Part shown: one piece after another, positions 9,058 to 18,779 of the stretch
Layout of the letters: every line of letters begins with the position of its first letter
Numbering within the stretch: position 1 is the first letter of the stretch
Position numbers and translations under genes: made by a program
Notes under the pieces: model-generated
What the model saw: the letters and a program-made list of their open reading frames with translations, nothing else
Told to the model about the DNA's origin: nothing
Database searches by the model: none
Assembly: GCA_963790965.1 (NCBI GenBank)
Contig: CAWBQO010000001.1
Span: 372,001-436,000 of the forward strand
DNA: 64,000 nucleotides
Direction: 5' to 3'
From: CAWBQO01 sp963790965
Lineage (GTDB): Bacteria > Bacteroidota > Rhodothermia > Rhodothermales > DASSAV01

Positions 9058-10233
9058 ACCCCAGCCCCACCCCGAGCAAATCGCCACCACCCACAAACCC
9101 CAAAAAGCCCGCCCCCTCCAACGCGAGCACACACACCCCAGAACTGTCATCCCGACCAAGGCCGAGCCAGAAACCCAACAAACGCCGCACCGCCCATCCG
9201 AGGCCGCGCGGAGGGACCTCCTAAGAACAGCACAATGTCACGCACACTCCGACGCTGCTCGCCCGGGGTTTTCCGTCGAGACGTTACAAGCCTTATGGCG
9301 CGGTGCCGTAAAAGAACTGCAGCCAAGCGTGGATGGACGCCAAACACAGCACACACCCCCCAGAACTGTCATCCCGACCAAGGCCGAGCCAGAAACCCAA
9401 CAAACGCCGCACCGCCCATCCGAGGCCGCGCGGAGGGACCTCCTCAACCCACTTCAGCCCACCCCCCCAGCACACCGCCGCCACCAAAAAACTCCAAAGG
9501 TCCCGCCCCGGAAAAGCCCCAAAAGCCCGCCCCCTCAACGCGAGCACACACCCCCCAGAACTGTCATCCCGACCAAGGCCGAGCCAGAAACCCAACAAAC
9601 GCCGCACCGCCCATCCGAGGCCGCGCGGAGGGACCTCCTTAGAACAGCACAATGTCACCCATACTCCGACGCTGCTCGCCCGGGGTTTTCCGTCGAGACG
9701 TTACAAGCCTTATAGCGCGGTGCCGTAAAAGAACTGCAGCCAAGCGCGGATGGACACTAAACGCGAGCACACACCCCCCAGAACTGTCATCCCGACCAAG
9801 GCCGAGCCAGAAACCCAGCAAACGCCGCACCGCCCATCCGAGGCCGCGCGGAGGGACCTCCTTAGAACAGCACAATGTCACCCATACTCCGACGCTGCTC
9901 GCCCGGGGTTTTCCGTCGAGACGTTACAAGCCTTATGGCGCGGTGCCGTAAAAGAACTGCAGCCAAGCGCGGATGGACACTAAACGCGAGCACACACACC
10001 CCAGAACTGTCATCCCGACCAAGGCCGAGCCAGAAACCCAACAAACGCCGCACCGCCCATCCGAGGCCGCGCGGAGGGACCTCCTAAGAACAGCACAATG
10101 TCACGCACACTCCGACGCTGCTCGCCCGGGGTTTTCCGTCGAGACGTTACAAGCCTTATGGCGCGGTGCCGTAAAAGAACTGCAGCCACACAAAAACTCC
10201 CAACATCCCCCCGCAAGCACATCGCAGCCCGAT
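9058..10233. repeat. Repeat field, right part, ending in 223-bp composite tandem units
   Basis: No gene is seen. P modules begin at 9145, 9367, 9562, 9785 and 10009. From about 9540 the P and Q modules alternate regularly (P 9562, Q 9640, P 9785, Q 9863, P 10009, Q 10086), giving a 223-bp composite unit repeated in tandem with very little divergence. The interval 9223-9343 matches 7723-7843 almost exactly. The field ends in short unique sequence just before the stop of the minus-strand gene at 10234. Confidence 0.9.
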
Positions 10234-12426
10234 CTACCGCACGCTCCACGTCATCGCGCCACGGTCGAACACAACCTTAACAGACGCCCCGGGCGCGATC
10301 ACCAGGTCCCGATCCCACCCGTGGCCCGTAGCAGACGCTGGAAAAGCAATGGCGAAATCGCCGCTATTGATCAACTCCACGACCTGCCCGTCGGCCGACT
10401 GCGAGCCAAGCACCGCCGTCAGGCCCTCGACCGTGGGCGCGACATAGTGCCCGTCGAACCGGGGCTGCACCACCTCATCACCCGTCTTGATCGTAGTCTT
10501 CGGCCACTGCATCGTTCCGTAATCATTACCCTCAAACCTGGGCCAGACACACGCGCCGCAGAAATCCCCGCCGTTCGAGGGAGCAGCAAACGTGTTTCCC
10601 GAAATGACGAACCCGCTCATGTTGCCGCCGCCCGTCATCTCAACGAGCCTGCCCGCCGTGGTTACGGTGTTTCCGGTGAAAGCGCCCACAATGTAGCCTG
10701 ACTGCGTGAGGATGAGCCGCTGCGGGATGCCCGTGAACGTGTTTCCGGTCACGGTAGCTGTCACGGGATCACTATGGCCCCTGTTGCCGACCCAAAGGGA
10801 GCAGTCGGTGAATTGATTGTTCTTCACAACGAAGTTGTATGGCGCGCTCTTGAGGAGAAAAGCACGCTGCCCGCCGCAATCGATGTCGTTCTCCTCAAAG
10901 GTCCACGTCTGCGCTGGCGTAGGCACGTCTGCCGCATTGTCTACAGCCATTGCGATACAACCGTTGCCAGTGCTACAACCCTCGTAACGGTTGCGCCGGA
11001 ACGTACCGGTAGCCCCCTTCATGCGCTCCGGCAGGTACTCCGCCCAGAACCGGACGTGATCCTCTGGTCGAGCCGTATTACCGAACTTGGAATCCTCTAC
11101 AAGCATCCGTTGTGTGGTGGCGAAATTATGCGCGCTACCGTTGGAGCCGTAGCTCCATACCCGCCGCATCGTGACGCCGTGGTTCGAGAACCCGCCCGCG
11201 TAAATGATTTCCCCCCGATAGTGGTGTACTTTGACATCCTCGATGAGAATATCTGTCATCAGCTTACCGCCCCCGCCAAGCGTTATTCCTTTGTGGGAGA
11301 GATCCCACCCATTCTCCGCCTGAGCTGCATCGTTTCTGTAATTGAAGCTGTAATTGCCAGTATTTCCTGCCTGCCCGTCAAGTTCGAAGCCCCTCAAAAC
11401 GATGTTGCGCAGTGTATCTCCACTTGGTGCGGGTTTCATTGTAAACCCGAGTCCCGCGCCGCGGATAACGTCCGTCGATCCGTCGCCTTCTGGATCAGGA
11501 CCCCGGTAGGCATCTTCCCCGCCGGGCGTCGCCAGGTAGGAACAACCGTCCAGCGCTCCCCATCCGCACGCGCCCGTGCCCCAGATCGTGATCCGGTCAC
11601 GCGAGACGCGAATGTGATTATTGCCCGGATTGCCCCCCTTCGGCGGCTGATCCCAACCGAGGTATAGCCGGCCCTCCGGCAGGCACACGGCCCCGTCCAG
11701 AGGTGCCTCGGCAATCGCGCGGTTGATGACCGCACTGTTTGCCGCGCGTTGCAGCGAATCCGCCCCGGCACCAAAGGTAAGCGTCCCGTAATCTTCGAGC
11801 AGAACATGCCCCGGATAGGCGATGCACGCAGGCGCGTAGGTGGCCTCGCCGGTCGGCTGATCCGCCGGGTACACCAGTTCCGCCGCCTTCTGCGCGTACA
11901 CGCGGTAGCCTGCCCCCGGCTTCAAGTCCCCCACCGCGTCGATGCCGTAAGAGGGCGCGTAGACCCGTCCTTCCGCATCCGTCATGATGCCCACATCTTC
12001 TTTGACAGACGCCAGCGCCGCGTCCGCTTTGCCGGACTTCTGCGACGGGTACGGCACCAGATTCCAGCCTTGTTGAAGCGCAATGACCTCCTGCGAGACG
12101 GGCGTTCCCGCTACCGTGAGCGTATCCGCCGTCCGGACAAAGACATAGTAGGCCTCCCGCGCATCCCAGGGAGAGATCTGGTCCACACCAAGCCCGGGGT
12201 CATAGATGCGCCCCCGCTCGTCCTTGACGAGTGCGATGGAGGGCAGCACGTCGTTCAGGATGACGGGCAGTGCAGGATCCTCCGGCAGGACCCGCAGCGA
12301 GATCAGGTTCCACCCCGCCGAGAGCGGCACCAACTGAGTCTCCACCCCCGACTGCGCCCGAGCCTCGGATGCCATCATCAGCGGATAAAGAGCACAGACG
12401 AAGGCTATTAATGTGATCCGTTTCAT
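10234..12426 (-). CDS. Secreted right-handed beta-helix protein with duplicated N-terminal module
   Basis: A 730-residue exported protein. The start is set at the ATG at 12426, giving MKRITLIAFVCALYPLMMAS plus EARAQ as signal peptide; the frame is open further upstream. Residues about 27-205 hold two tandem copies of a roughly 70-90-residue module (GWNLISLRVLPED and LGVDQISPWDAREAYYVFV; then GWNLVPYPSQK, YGIDAVGDLKPGAGYRVYAQ). The rest is a pectate-lyase-like parallel beta-helix with many short strand-turn units (IVLRGFELDG, ILIEDVKVHHYRG, FEENDIDCGG, ATVTGNTFTGI). It could be a polysaccharide lyase/depolymerase or a surface adhesin; no catalytic set is evident. It lies 34 bp downstream of a gene with the same N-terminal module, so probably one operon inside the exopolysaccharide locus. 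Confidence 0.85.
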   Translation of the reverse strand: MKRITLIAFVCALYPLMMASEARAQSGVETQLVPLSAGWNLISLRVLPEDPALPVILNDVLPSIALVKDERGRIYDPGLGVDQISPWDAREAYYVFVRTADTLTVAGTPVSQEVIALQQGWNLVPYPSQKSGKADAALASVKEDVGIMTDAEGRVYAPSYGIDAVGDLKPGAGYRVYAQKAAELVYPADQPTGEATYAPACIAYPGHVLLEDYGTLTFGAGADSLQRAANSAVINRAIAEAPLDGAVCLPEGRLYLGWDQPPKGGNPGNNHIRVSRDRITIWGTGACGWGALDGCSYLATPGGEDAYRGPDPEGDGSTDVIRGAGLGFTMKPAPSGDTLRNIVLRGFELDGQAGNTGNYSFNYRNDAAQAENGWDLSHKGITLGGGGKLMTDILIEDVKVHHYRGEIIYAGGFSNHGVTMRRVWSYGSNGSAHNFATTQRMLVEDSKFGNTARPEDHVRFWAEYLPERMKGATGTFRRNRYEGCSTGNGCIAMAVDNAADVPTPAQTWTFEENDIDCGGQRAFLLKSAPYNFVVKNNQFTDCSLWVGNRGHSDPVTATVTGNTFTGIPQRLILTQSGYIVGAFTGNTVTTAGRLVEMTGGGNMSGFVISGNTFAAPSNGGDFCGACVWPRFEGNDYGTMQWPKTTIKTGDEVVQPRFDGHYVAPTVEGLTAVLGSQSADGQVVELINSGDFAIAFPASATGHGWDRDLVIAPGASVKVVFDRGAMTWSVR

Positions 12427-12460
12427 AACTAAACTCGTTGGCCAGATAAACGCGACGTCA

Positions 12461-14848
12461 CTACTTGGAAGCCATCTCCGCCGGCGACCGAAGGGTAGCG
12501 CGGTAGTAGAAGATGGTGCCATTTGGTTCCTTATAACCCTTCTTGACGTAGATGTGTGCTGTACTACCCTCTACATAAATTCTATGTCCTTGAAACGAGC
12601 GTGTATCTCCTGGCGTCTGCTTGATATAGGGAACTCCAGGCCAAACCGCGCTACCATCCGCATTAATCTCCACCATGCGTAATGTTTCTAAATCTCGCTT
12701 GCCATTTGAAAATGTTCCAAACAGCTTCCCCCCGTGTCTTACAAAGCCGCGATAGCTTGGCAGATAATCGCGAACCGCTGTCGCTATTTCCCTCTTCCAA
12801 GTAATGCCGTCAGGCGAAGACCACCACCCATTGTATCCCGGTCGTCTCGGAAGAGTAACAGGACCTCGTGTGCCGTCTACAAGAAGAGCACTGCTTAGGC
12901 CAGGACCCGCCATACCATCCTGTAGATTCGAATAGCCCCGCCACGTACCGTCTCCCCACTCCAACGCAGTCAAATATCCAGTATGATTAAACAGCGTGTC
13001 CACTGTAGTGGGAAAATACGTTCTCGGCGAGGCTGGAAGTGCTACCTTGACGAACTCCCACGTTTTAAGATCTGCACTCTTGACAAGAATCGTCTCCTGA
13101 TAAACCATAAAGCTGTGAACCGTCGCCGTCAGGTACTTCGTCAAATCTATATTTGAGGTATGAAGCGTCATATAAAACGGCTTTCCGTCTGGATCTTCGG
13201 GATGATAATGCACATCAGGCGTCTCCACTTGACTCCCCCAATCGTTGTCGTCTTGAGCCTCAAGCATATCGGCGTCATAGGCAAGCGTCCAATCCGAAGG
13301 GGGAACGGCTGGAGAGTTGGAGTAGCCGATGAACGCGCCATCTATTGCCCCCGCGTGGTCCGTAGAGCGAAACCATACATAGCGCCCCCTCTCCGCAGCC
13401 ATTGTAGGGTCCCACTCATATAGAGGATAGGGCTGCAACCAGTAGGTACCAGCGGAATCTCCCGAAGCAACGAGACTCTGATCTGTCACGAACGCGCTGT
13501 CTACGAGCGTCACGTCAGCGAAAGGAGATAATGGAGGCGTAAACGAAATCCCAAAATACGCCGGCCCTCGATGATTCACCATCATATCCGCACGCAGCGA
13601 ATCGGACGGCAAGTAGTCCGTCCAGATCATCATCTCGTCCACCGTGACCCCATACTTCTTGTCTGCATAGCCAGTCCCGACCGTATAAAAATCCATAGCC
13701 GGTAATGGCGAGGGTAAACTCGCGGTCTGCCACGGCCTATCATTCATCGCCACAGACAATGTAAGTGCACTTGCATCGTAATGCAGCCAGAACATTTTCC
13801 ATTCGGTATTTAGTCCGCCTCCCTCGTCAGTAAGCGTATTTACTCCACTGCCGAGGTTGTATCGAACAACGAGCTGCCTGGAACCTTCATAATTGAGCGA
13901 AAGTGGTCCTCCATCATAAAAGATGGTACCACCCGCGTCGCCGCTTTTCGCCCATCCTGCTACGGTAAAAGACCTGTCACCCGCCATCTCTGCGCGCTCA
14001 AATGCCAGATAACCATACTTATCTTTCGATCGTATTCCCGAAAAGCGAACACCTCTGCCCGAGATCCCATCTACGTCATCCGGCTCAACGTAATTGGGAG
14101 TTCCATGCCACTGCCCCACATAATCCCACCGCGCGTCGTCTTCTTCGTCGAAGGTGAAGTAGTGGTCGGGGCGGGGAATGCCGTTGGGGGCGATGATGAT
14201 GGTGGTGTCGGGCGGCGTCGTGATGCTGGTGTCGGGCGGGACGTTGCCGGGGAAGACGAGGGAGGCGGCTTCCTGCGCGTACACGCGGTAACCTGCACCA
14301 GGCTCGAGGTCCTTTACGGCGTCGATGCCGTAGCCGGGCGCAAACACGTTGCCGTCAGCGTCCTTCATGACGCCAACCTGTGGCAACACGCCCGCAAGCG
14401 CCGTCTCTACGCTTTCCTTCTTGTCGGACGGGTAAGGCACGAGGTTCCAGCCCTTCTGCAGCGCAATCGCGCCGGCCGCCATCGGCGTGCCCTCCACGCG
14501 CAACGTGTCCGCCTGCCCGGCAAAGACGTAGTACGCCTTTTCCACCTGCCACGGGGAGAGCTTGTCAATGCCCAGCGAGGGATTGAAAACGTTCCCGTCA
14601 TCATCCTTCACGAGGCCCACCGAGGGCAGGACGTCCTTCAAGATCTCCGGCATCGCCCGGTCCTCCGGCAGCACCCGCAGGGAAATGAGGTTCCATCCCA
14701 CCCGAAGCGGCACCACCTGCTGCTCGGTCTTTTGCTGCGCCCTGGCTGCGCCCGCAAAAAGGAACGCGAAGAGCAAAACGCCGCCGGCCGTCAGGCGGAG
14801 CAGCCGGTTCATCGAGGACGAGAGTCTGGGCTTATTTATGGTCATCAT
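12461..14848 (-). CDS. Secreted LamG-like protein sharing the duplicated N-terminal module
   Basis: A 795-residue exported protein. A start at 14812 (MNRLLRLTAGGVLLFAFLF then AGAARAQQ) gives a classical signal peptide and may be the true one. Residues about 40-215 repeat the same two-copy module as the downstream gene (GWNLISLRVLPEDRAMPEIL; GWNLVPYPSDKK; EPGAGYRVYAQEAASLV). A Thr/Pro linker (PPDTSITTPPDTTIIIAP) leads to a concanavalin/LamG-like domain (FTFDEEDDARWDYV, DRSFTVAGWAKSGD, VTVDEMMIWTDYL). The C-terminal half is a beta-propeller or glycosidase-like region (YVWFRSTDHAG, GWWSSPDGITWKREI) as in GH43/GH32/sialidase-like folds. The part below about 14100 is visibly less GC-rich than the module, suggesting a mosaic. 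Function unknown; carbohydrate binding or processing is likely. Confidence 0.8.
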   Translation of the reverse strand: MMTINKPRLSSSMNRLLRLTAGGVLLFAFLFAGAARAQQKTEQQVVPLRVGWNLISLRVLPEDRAMPEILKDVLPSVGLVKDDDGNVFNPSLGIDKLSPWQVEKAYYVFAGQADTLRVEGTPMAAGAIALQKGWNLVPYPSDKKESVETALAGVLPQVGVMKDADGNVFAPGYGIDAVKDLEPGAGYRVYAQEAASLVFPGNVPPDTSITTPPDTTIIIAPNGIPRPDHYFTFDEEDDARWDYVGQWHGTPNYVEPDDVDGISGRGVRFSGIRSKDKYGYLAFERAEMAGDRSFTVAGWAKSGDAGGTIFYDGGPLSLNYEGSRQLVVRYNLGSGVNTLTDEGGGLNTEWKMFWLHYDASALTLSVAMNDRPWQTASLPSPLPAMDFYTVGTGYADKKYGVTVDEMMIWTDYLPSDSLRADMMVNHRGPAYFGISFTPPLSPFADVTLVDSAFVTDQSLVASGDSAGTYWLQPYPLYEWDPTMAAERGRYVWFRSTDHAGAIDGAFIGYSNSPAVPPSDWTLAYDADMLEAQDDNDWGSQVETPDVHYHPEDPDGKPFYMTLHTSNIDLTKYLTATVHSFMVYQETILVKSADLKTWEFVKVALPASPRTYFPTTVDTLFNHTGYLTALEWGDGTWRGYSNLQDGMAGPGLSSALLVDGTRGPVTLPRRPGYNGWWSSPDGITWKREIATAVRDYLPSYRGFVRHGGKLFGTFSNGKRDLETLRMVEINADGSAVWPGVPYIKQTPGDTRSFQGHRIYVEGSTAHIYVKKGYKEPNGTIFYYRATLRSPAEMASK

Positions 14849-15229
14849 CGCAAAAGATCAAGTCATCCACAGCCAGTGGCCGCGCTGAGAGCGCCTGCGC
14901 CTGCTGCGGATGCTGAAAGAGTTAGGTTCATTGTCCGGCAGGTTGTAAAAGGTCTTGCAGCCGGAAGCGACGCACCGTCGCCGGACGGGTTCATCGCCGC
15001 TCATACGAATACCTTGCCACCTACGCACGAGGGACCGCCTCAACCTCAAACCTTCATAATCCGTCCTTTCCAAAGCCGGACGCCCCTACCGAGAGCAACC
15101 AAAAACAAGCACCTACGAGAAACAGGAAAGAATTACCGGCCCACCGGTGGAACAGTCTTCCCCCCGTTACCATGGGTGAATTTGTAAAGCTCCCGGTGGA
15201 AATCGCAATCATTGCGCAAACCTGCGCAA
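14849..15229. other. Intergenic sequence between a secreted-protein gene and a repeat block
   Basis: No gene, RNA or clear repeat is seen. It should contain the promoter of the minus-strand operon reading down from 14848. The only local structures are short inverted segments (for example CCGGCCCACCGG near 15138). The repetitive block starts gradually after about 15230. Confidence 0.5.
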
Positions 15230-17440
15230 GCCCCACCCACATCGCCGCCCCCCGCCACAACAAGGCCCCAAACCCTCCGCCCCCCCGCGCCTCCCAGTCA
15301 ATAACAGAAAGGCAACGCCAAAAACCCTCCACGCCCCCGCGCCTCTGCACCTGAAGCAAAACGTCAGAACCGCCACCCCACGCCACCACGCCCCAAACCC
15401 TCCGCGCCTCTGCGTCAAAAAAGGCGTTAGAACCGCCATCCCCCCCGCTGAAACGACACGGCCCCAAACCCTCCGCGCCCCCGCGCCTCTGCGTCAAAAA
15501 CAAAACGGCAGAACCGCCATCCCGCCCGCTTAAACGACACGGCCCCAAACCCTCCGCGCCTCCGCGCCTCTGCGTCAAAATCAAAACGGCAGAACCGCCA
15601 CCCCGCCCGCATAAATGACACGGCCCCAAACCTCCGCGCCCCCGCGCCTCTGCGTCAAAAACAAAACGGCAGAACCGCCACCCCGCCCGCATAAACGACA
15701 CGGCCCCAAACCTCCGCGCCTCCGCGCCTCTGCGTCAAAAACAAAACGGCAGAACCGCCACCCCGCCCGCATAAACGACACGGCCCCAAACCCTCCGCGC
15801 CTCCGCCCCTCTGCGTCAAAAAAGGCGTCAGAACCGCCACCCTGCCCGCTTAAACGACACGGCCCCAAACCTCCGCGCATCTGCGTCAAAAACAACACGA
15901 CAGAACCGCCACCCCTCCCGCTTAAACGACACGGCCCCAAACCTCCGCGCCTCCGCCCCTCTGCGTCAAAAAAGGCGTCAGAACCGCCACCCTGCCCGCT
16001 TAAACGACACGGCCCCAAACCCTCCGCGCCTCTGCGTCTCCGCGACAAAAAGGCGTCAGAACCGCCACCCCTCCCGCTTAAACGACACGGCCCCAAACCC
16101 TCCGCGCCTCTGCGTCTCCGCGTCAAAATCAAAACGACAGAACCGCCACCCCGCCCGCTTAAACGACACGGCCCCTAACCCTCCGCGCCCCCGCGCCTCT
16201 GCGTCAAAATCAAAGCGTCAGAACCGCCACCCCACGCCACCACGCCCACAAACCCTCCGCGCCCCCGCGTCAAAAACAAAACGTCAGAACCGCCACCCCG
16301 CCCGCTTAGACGACACGGCCCCAAACCCTCCGCGCCTCTGCGTCTCCGCGACAAAAAGGCGTCAGAACCGCCACCCCGCCCGCTTAAACGACACGGCCCC
16401 AAACCCTCCGCGCCTCTGCGTCAAAAACAAAACGGCAGAACCGCCACCCCGCCCGCTTAAACGACACGGCCCCAAACCCTCCGCGCCCCCGCGCCTCTGC
16501 GTCAAAAACAAAACGGCAGAACCGCCACCCCGCCCGCTTAAACGACACGGCCCCAAACCCTCCGCGCCCCCGCGCCTCTGCGTCAAAAACAAAACGGCAG
16601 AACAGTCGCCCGGCCACTCTTCGCCGCCCCGCCTCTGCCCCAAAATCAAAAAGGCAAAGCCCCAAACCCTCCGCGCCTCCGCGCCTCTGCGTCAAAATCA
16701 AAACGGCAGAACCGCCACCCCACGCCACCACGCCCAAAAACCCTCCACGCCCCCGCGCCTCTGCACCTGAAGCAAAACGTCAGAACCGCCACCCCACGCC
16801 ACCACGCCCCAAAGCCCCCTGCGCCTCCGCGCCTCTGCGTCAGAAAAGGCGTTAGAACCGCCATCCCCCCCGCTGAAACGACACGGCCCCAAACCCTCCG
16901 CGCCCCCGCGCCTCTGCGTCAAAAACAAAACGGCAGAACCGCCATCCCGCCCGCTTAAACGACACGGCCCCAAACCCTCCGCGCCTCCGCGCCTCTGCGT
17001 CAAAAACAAAACGGCAGAACCGCCACCCCACGCCACCACGCCCACAAACCCTCCGCGCCCCCGCGCCCCTGCGTCAAAAACAAAACGTCAGAACCGCCAC
17101 CCCTCCCGCTTAAACGACACGGCCCCAAACCCTCCGCCCCTCTGCGCCTCTGCGTCAAAATCAAAACGTCAGAACCGCCACCCCACGCCACCACGCCCAC
17201 AAACCCTCCGCGCCCCCGCGCCCCCGCGCCCCTGCGTCAAAAACAAAACGTCAGAACCGCCACCCCGCCCGCTTAGACGACACGGCCCCAAACCTCCGCG
17301 CCCCCGCGCCCCTGCGTCAAAATCAAAACGTCAGAACAGTCGCCCGCCACCCCACGCCACCACGCCCCAAAGCCCCCTGCGCCTCCGCGCCTCTGCGTCA
17401 AAAAAGGCGTCAGAACCGCCGCCCCGTCTCTGCGTCAAAA
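15230..17440. repeat. About 27 degenerate tandem copies of a CTCTGCGTC repeat
   Basis: A 2.2-kb non-coding array of roughly 70-85-bp units, each containing CCTCCGCGCC, CTCTGCGTCAAAA, AACGGCAGAACCGCCACCCC and, in most, CGCCCGCTTAAACGACACGG. I count about 27 copies of the AGAACCGCC/AGAACAGTCGCC segment between 15368 and 17415. The unit matches the kind of dispersed bacterial intergenic repeat recognised by ACGCAGAGGCGCGGAG on the opposite strand. Some copies lack the CGCTTAAACG part and carry CACGCCACCACGCCC instead, so two unit types alternate. A stretch beginning near 15370 recurs almost unchanged from about 16790, indicating duplication of whole blocks. Long open frames on both strands are artefacts. 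Confidence 0.9.
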
Positions 17441-17489
17441 ACAAAATGGCAGGGCTGCCGCCAAGAAAGGCCCGAGCACAACGCGATGG

Positions 17490-18737
17490 TCACTCCTCGA
17501 GCTTCCGCTCCACAAGGCCCCCAAGCAAGCCGGCCATCGCCGCGACCGCCCCTTCCCGCAGTCCCTCCACCGCCGCACGACCGCGCTCCCCCGCCGCCTC
17601 ACGCTCCCCTTCATCCGCGCGCCACCGACGGATAGCCGCCGCGAGCCCCTCACCATCCCCCACGCCAATCACACTTCCGCACCCATGCGCGTCCACCAGC
17701 CGGGCCGCCTCACTCTCCTCCGGACCAACAAACAGCACAGGTCGCCCCGCCGCCAGCACGCCATAGATCTTGCTCGGCACCACAAGCCCGACCACCGCCT
17801 CCGCCATCGTCACCAGATGCACGTCCCCCGCCGCAAGGCTTTCTCCCAGTCTGTCCTTCGGCTGATATGGCAGCATCAATACGTTAGACCAAGAACGATT
17901 CCCAACTAACTGCTCAATATTATCATAAAAGGGTCCGCCGCCCACAAAGAGGAACAGCACGTCCGGCAGCGACTCCTTCAACCGCGCAGCGGCCTCCAGC
18001 ACCGCATCGAAGGTATGCGCCAATCCCATATTGCCCGAGTACATCACCACGAACCGCCCCTCCAACCCGTGCTCCTTCCGAAAAGGGTTCTTCTCCTGCC
18101 CCAACGGCTTGATCGCTGCCAGCGGCCAGTTGGGAACCAGCGCGACCTTCTCTTCCTCGATCCCTCGCCCGAGAATCCGCTCTCTCATGCACCGCCCGAT
18201 CACCACCACCCGGTCATGCCCCTTCAGCGCCCAGGTCGAGAGCGCCCGCAGCGCGCCGACTGCGGCACCGGCGCGGAGCACCCCCAGCGCCCCGGCCAGC
18301 TCCGGGTATACGTCCTGTGCCCAGTGTACGGCACGGCTTCCCTTCACCCGCTTGACGATCGGCCCCAGCACGATCTGAAGCGGCGGATCGGTCATCGTCA
18401 CCACCACGTCGTGCCTCGGCAGCGACAGCGCCAGCTTCAGGAGCGCCGGGTAAGCCAATCCGTAGGAAATGGCCCTCCGCCAGTGCGACGACCGGTTGAT
18501 GCCTCCCTTGCCCGTCCGGTACACGCAAACACCCTCGTCCGTGACCGACTCGTTCGGCTCCCCGGGTTGCGCGCCCGTCACTACCGACACGCGCCATCCC
18601 GCCGCCACCAGTCCGGCGGCCATGTCCGCGAGCACCTCCCCCGTCGCACCACCTGCCGGCGGATACACGCGGTTAATGAACAGCACCGACGGCCGCTCAT
18701 CTCCCGTCGATCTCTCCCTTCGTTCCTCTCTCACCAA
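17490..18737 (-). CDS. GT4 glycosyltransferase, WbuB/WcaI-like
   Basis: A 415-residue GT4 enzyme with the N-domain VLFINRVYPPAGGATGEVLADMA typical of WbuB/WcaI-like transferases that act in O-antigen and exopolysaccharide assembly. It continues with HDVVVTMTDPPLQIVLGPIV, AVHWAQDVYPELAGALG, VMYSGNMGLAHTFDAVLEAA and GLVVPSKIYGVLAAGRPVLFVG. The last is the subgroup's nucleotide-binding region with Ser-Lys replacing the classical E-x7-E start. The gene ends about 50 bp from the repeat array and lies 42 bp downstream of the SLBB gene on the same strand, so it probably belongs to the wzc-led operon. Sugar specificity unknown. Confidence 0.9.
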   Translation of the reverse strand: MVREERRERSTGDERPSVLFINRVYPPAGGATGEVLADMAAGLVAAGWRVSVVTGAQPGEPNESVTDEGVCVYRTGKGGINRSSHWRRAISYGLAYPALLKLALSLPRHDVVVTMTDPPLQIVLGPIVKRVKGSRAVHWAQDVYPELAGALGVLRAGAAVGALRALSTWALKGHDRVVVIGRCMRERILGRGIEEEKVALVPNWPLAAIKPLGQEKNPFRKEHGLEGRFVVMYSGNMGLAHTFDAVLEAAARLKESLPDVLFLFVGGGPFYDNIEQLVGNRSWSNVLMLPYQPKDRLGESLAAGDVHLVTMAEAVVGLVVPSKIYGVLAAGRPVLFVGPEESEAARLVDAHGCGSVIGVGDGEGLAAAIRRWRADEGEREAAGERGRAAVEGLREGAVAAMAGLLGGLVERKLEE

Positions 18738-18779
18738 GCTCTGCGGATGATGGTCAACAGCGTTTCCCGGCGGCGCAGG

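Noticed and set aside
15230..17440. CRISPR array
   Set aside because: Units are continuous tandem repeats without unique spacers of constant length, and there are no cas genes.
15054..17450. Gly/Arg-rich open frames on the minus strand and Pro-rich ones on the plus strand
   Set aside because: They arise from the CTCTGCGTC array; stop-poor GC-rich repeats stay open in all frames.
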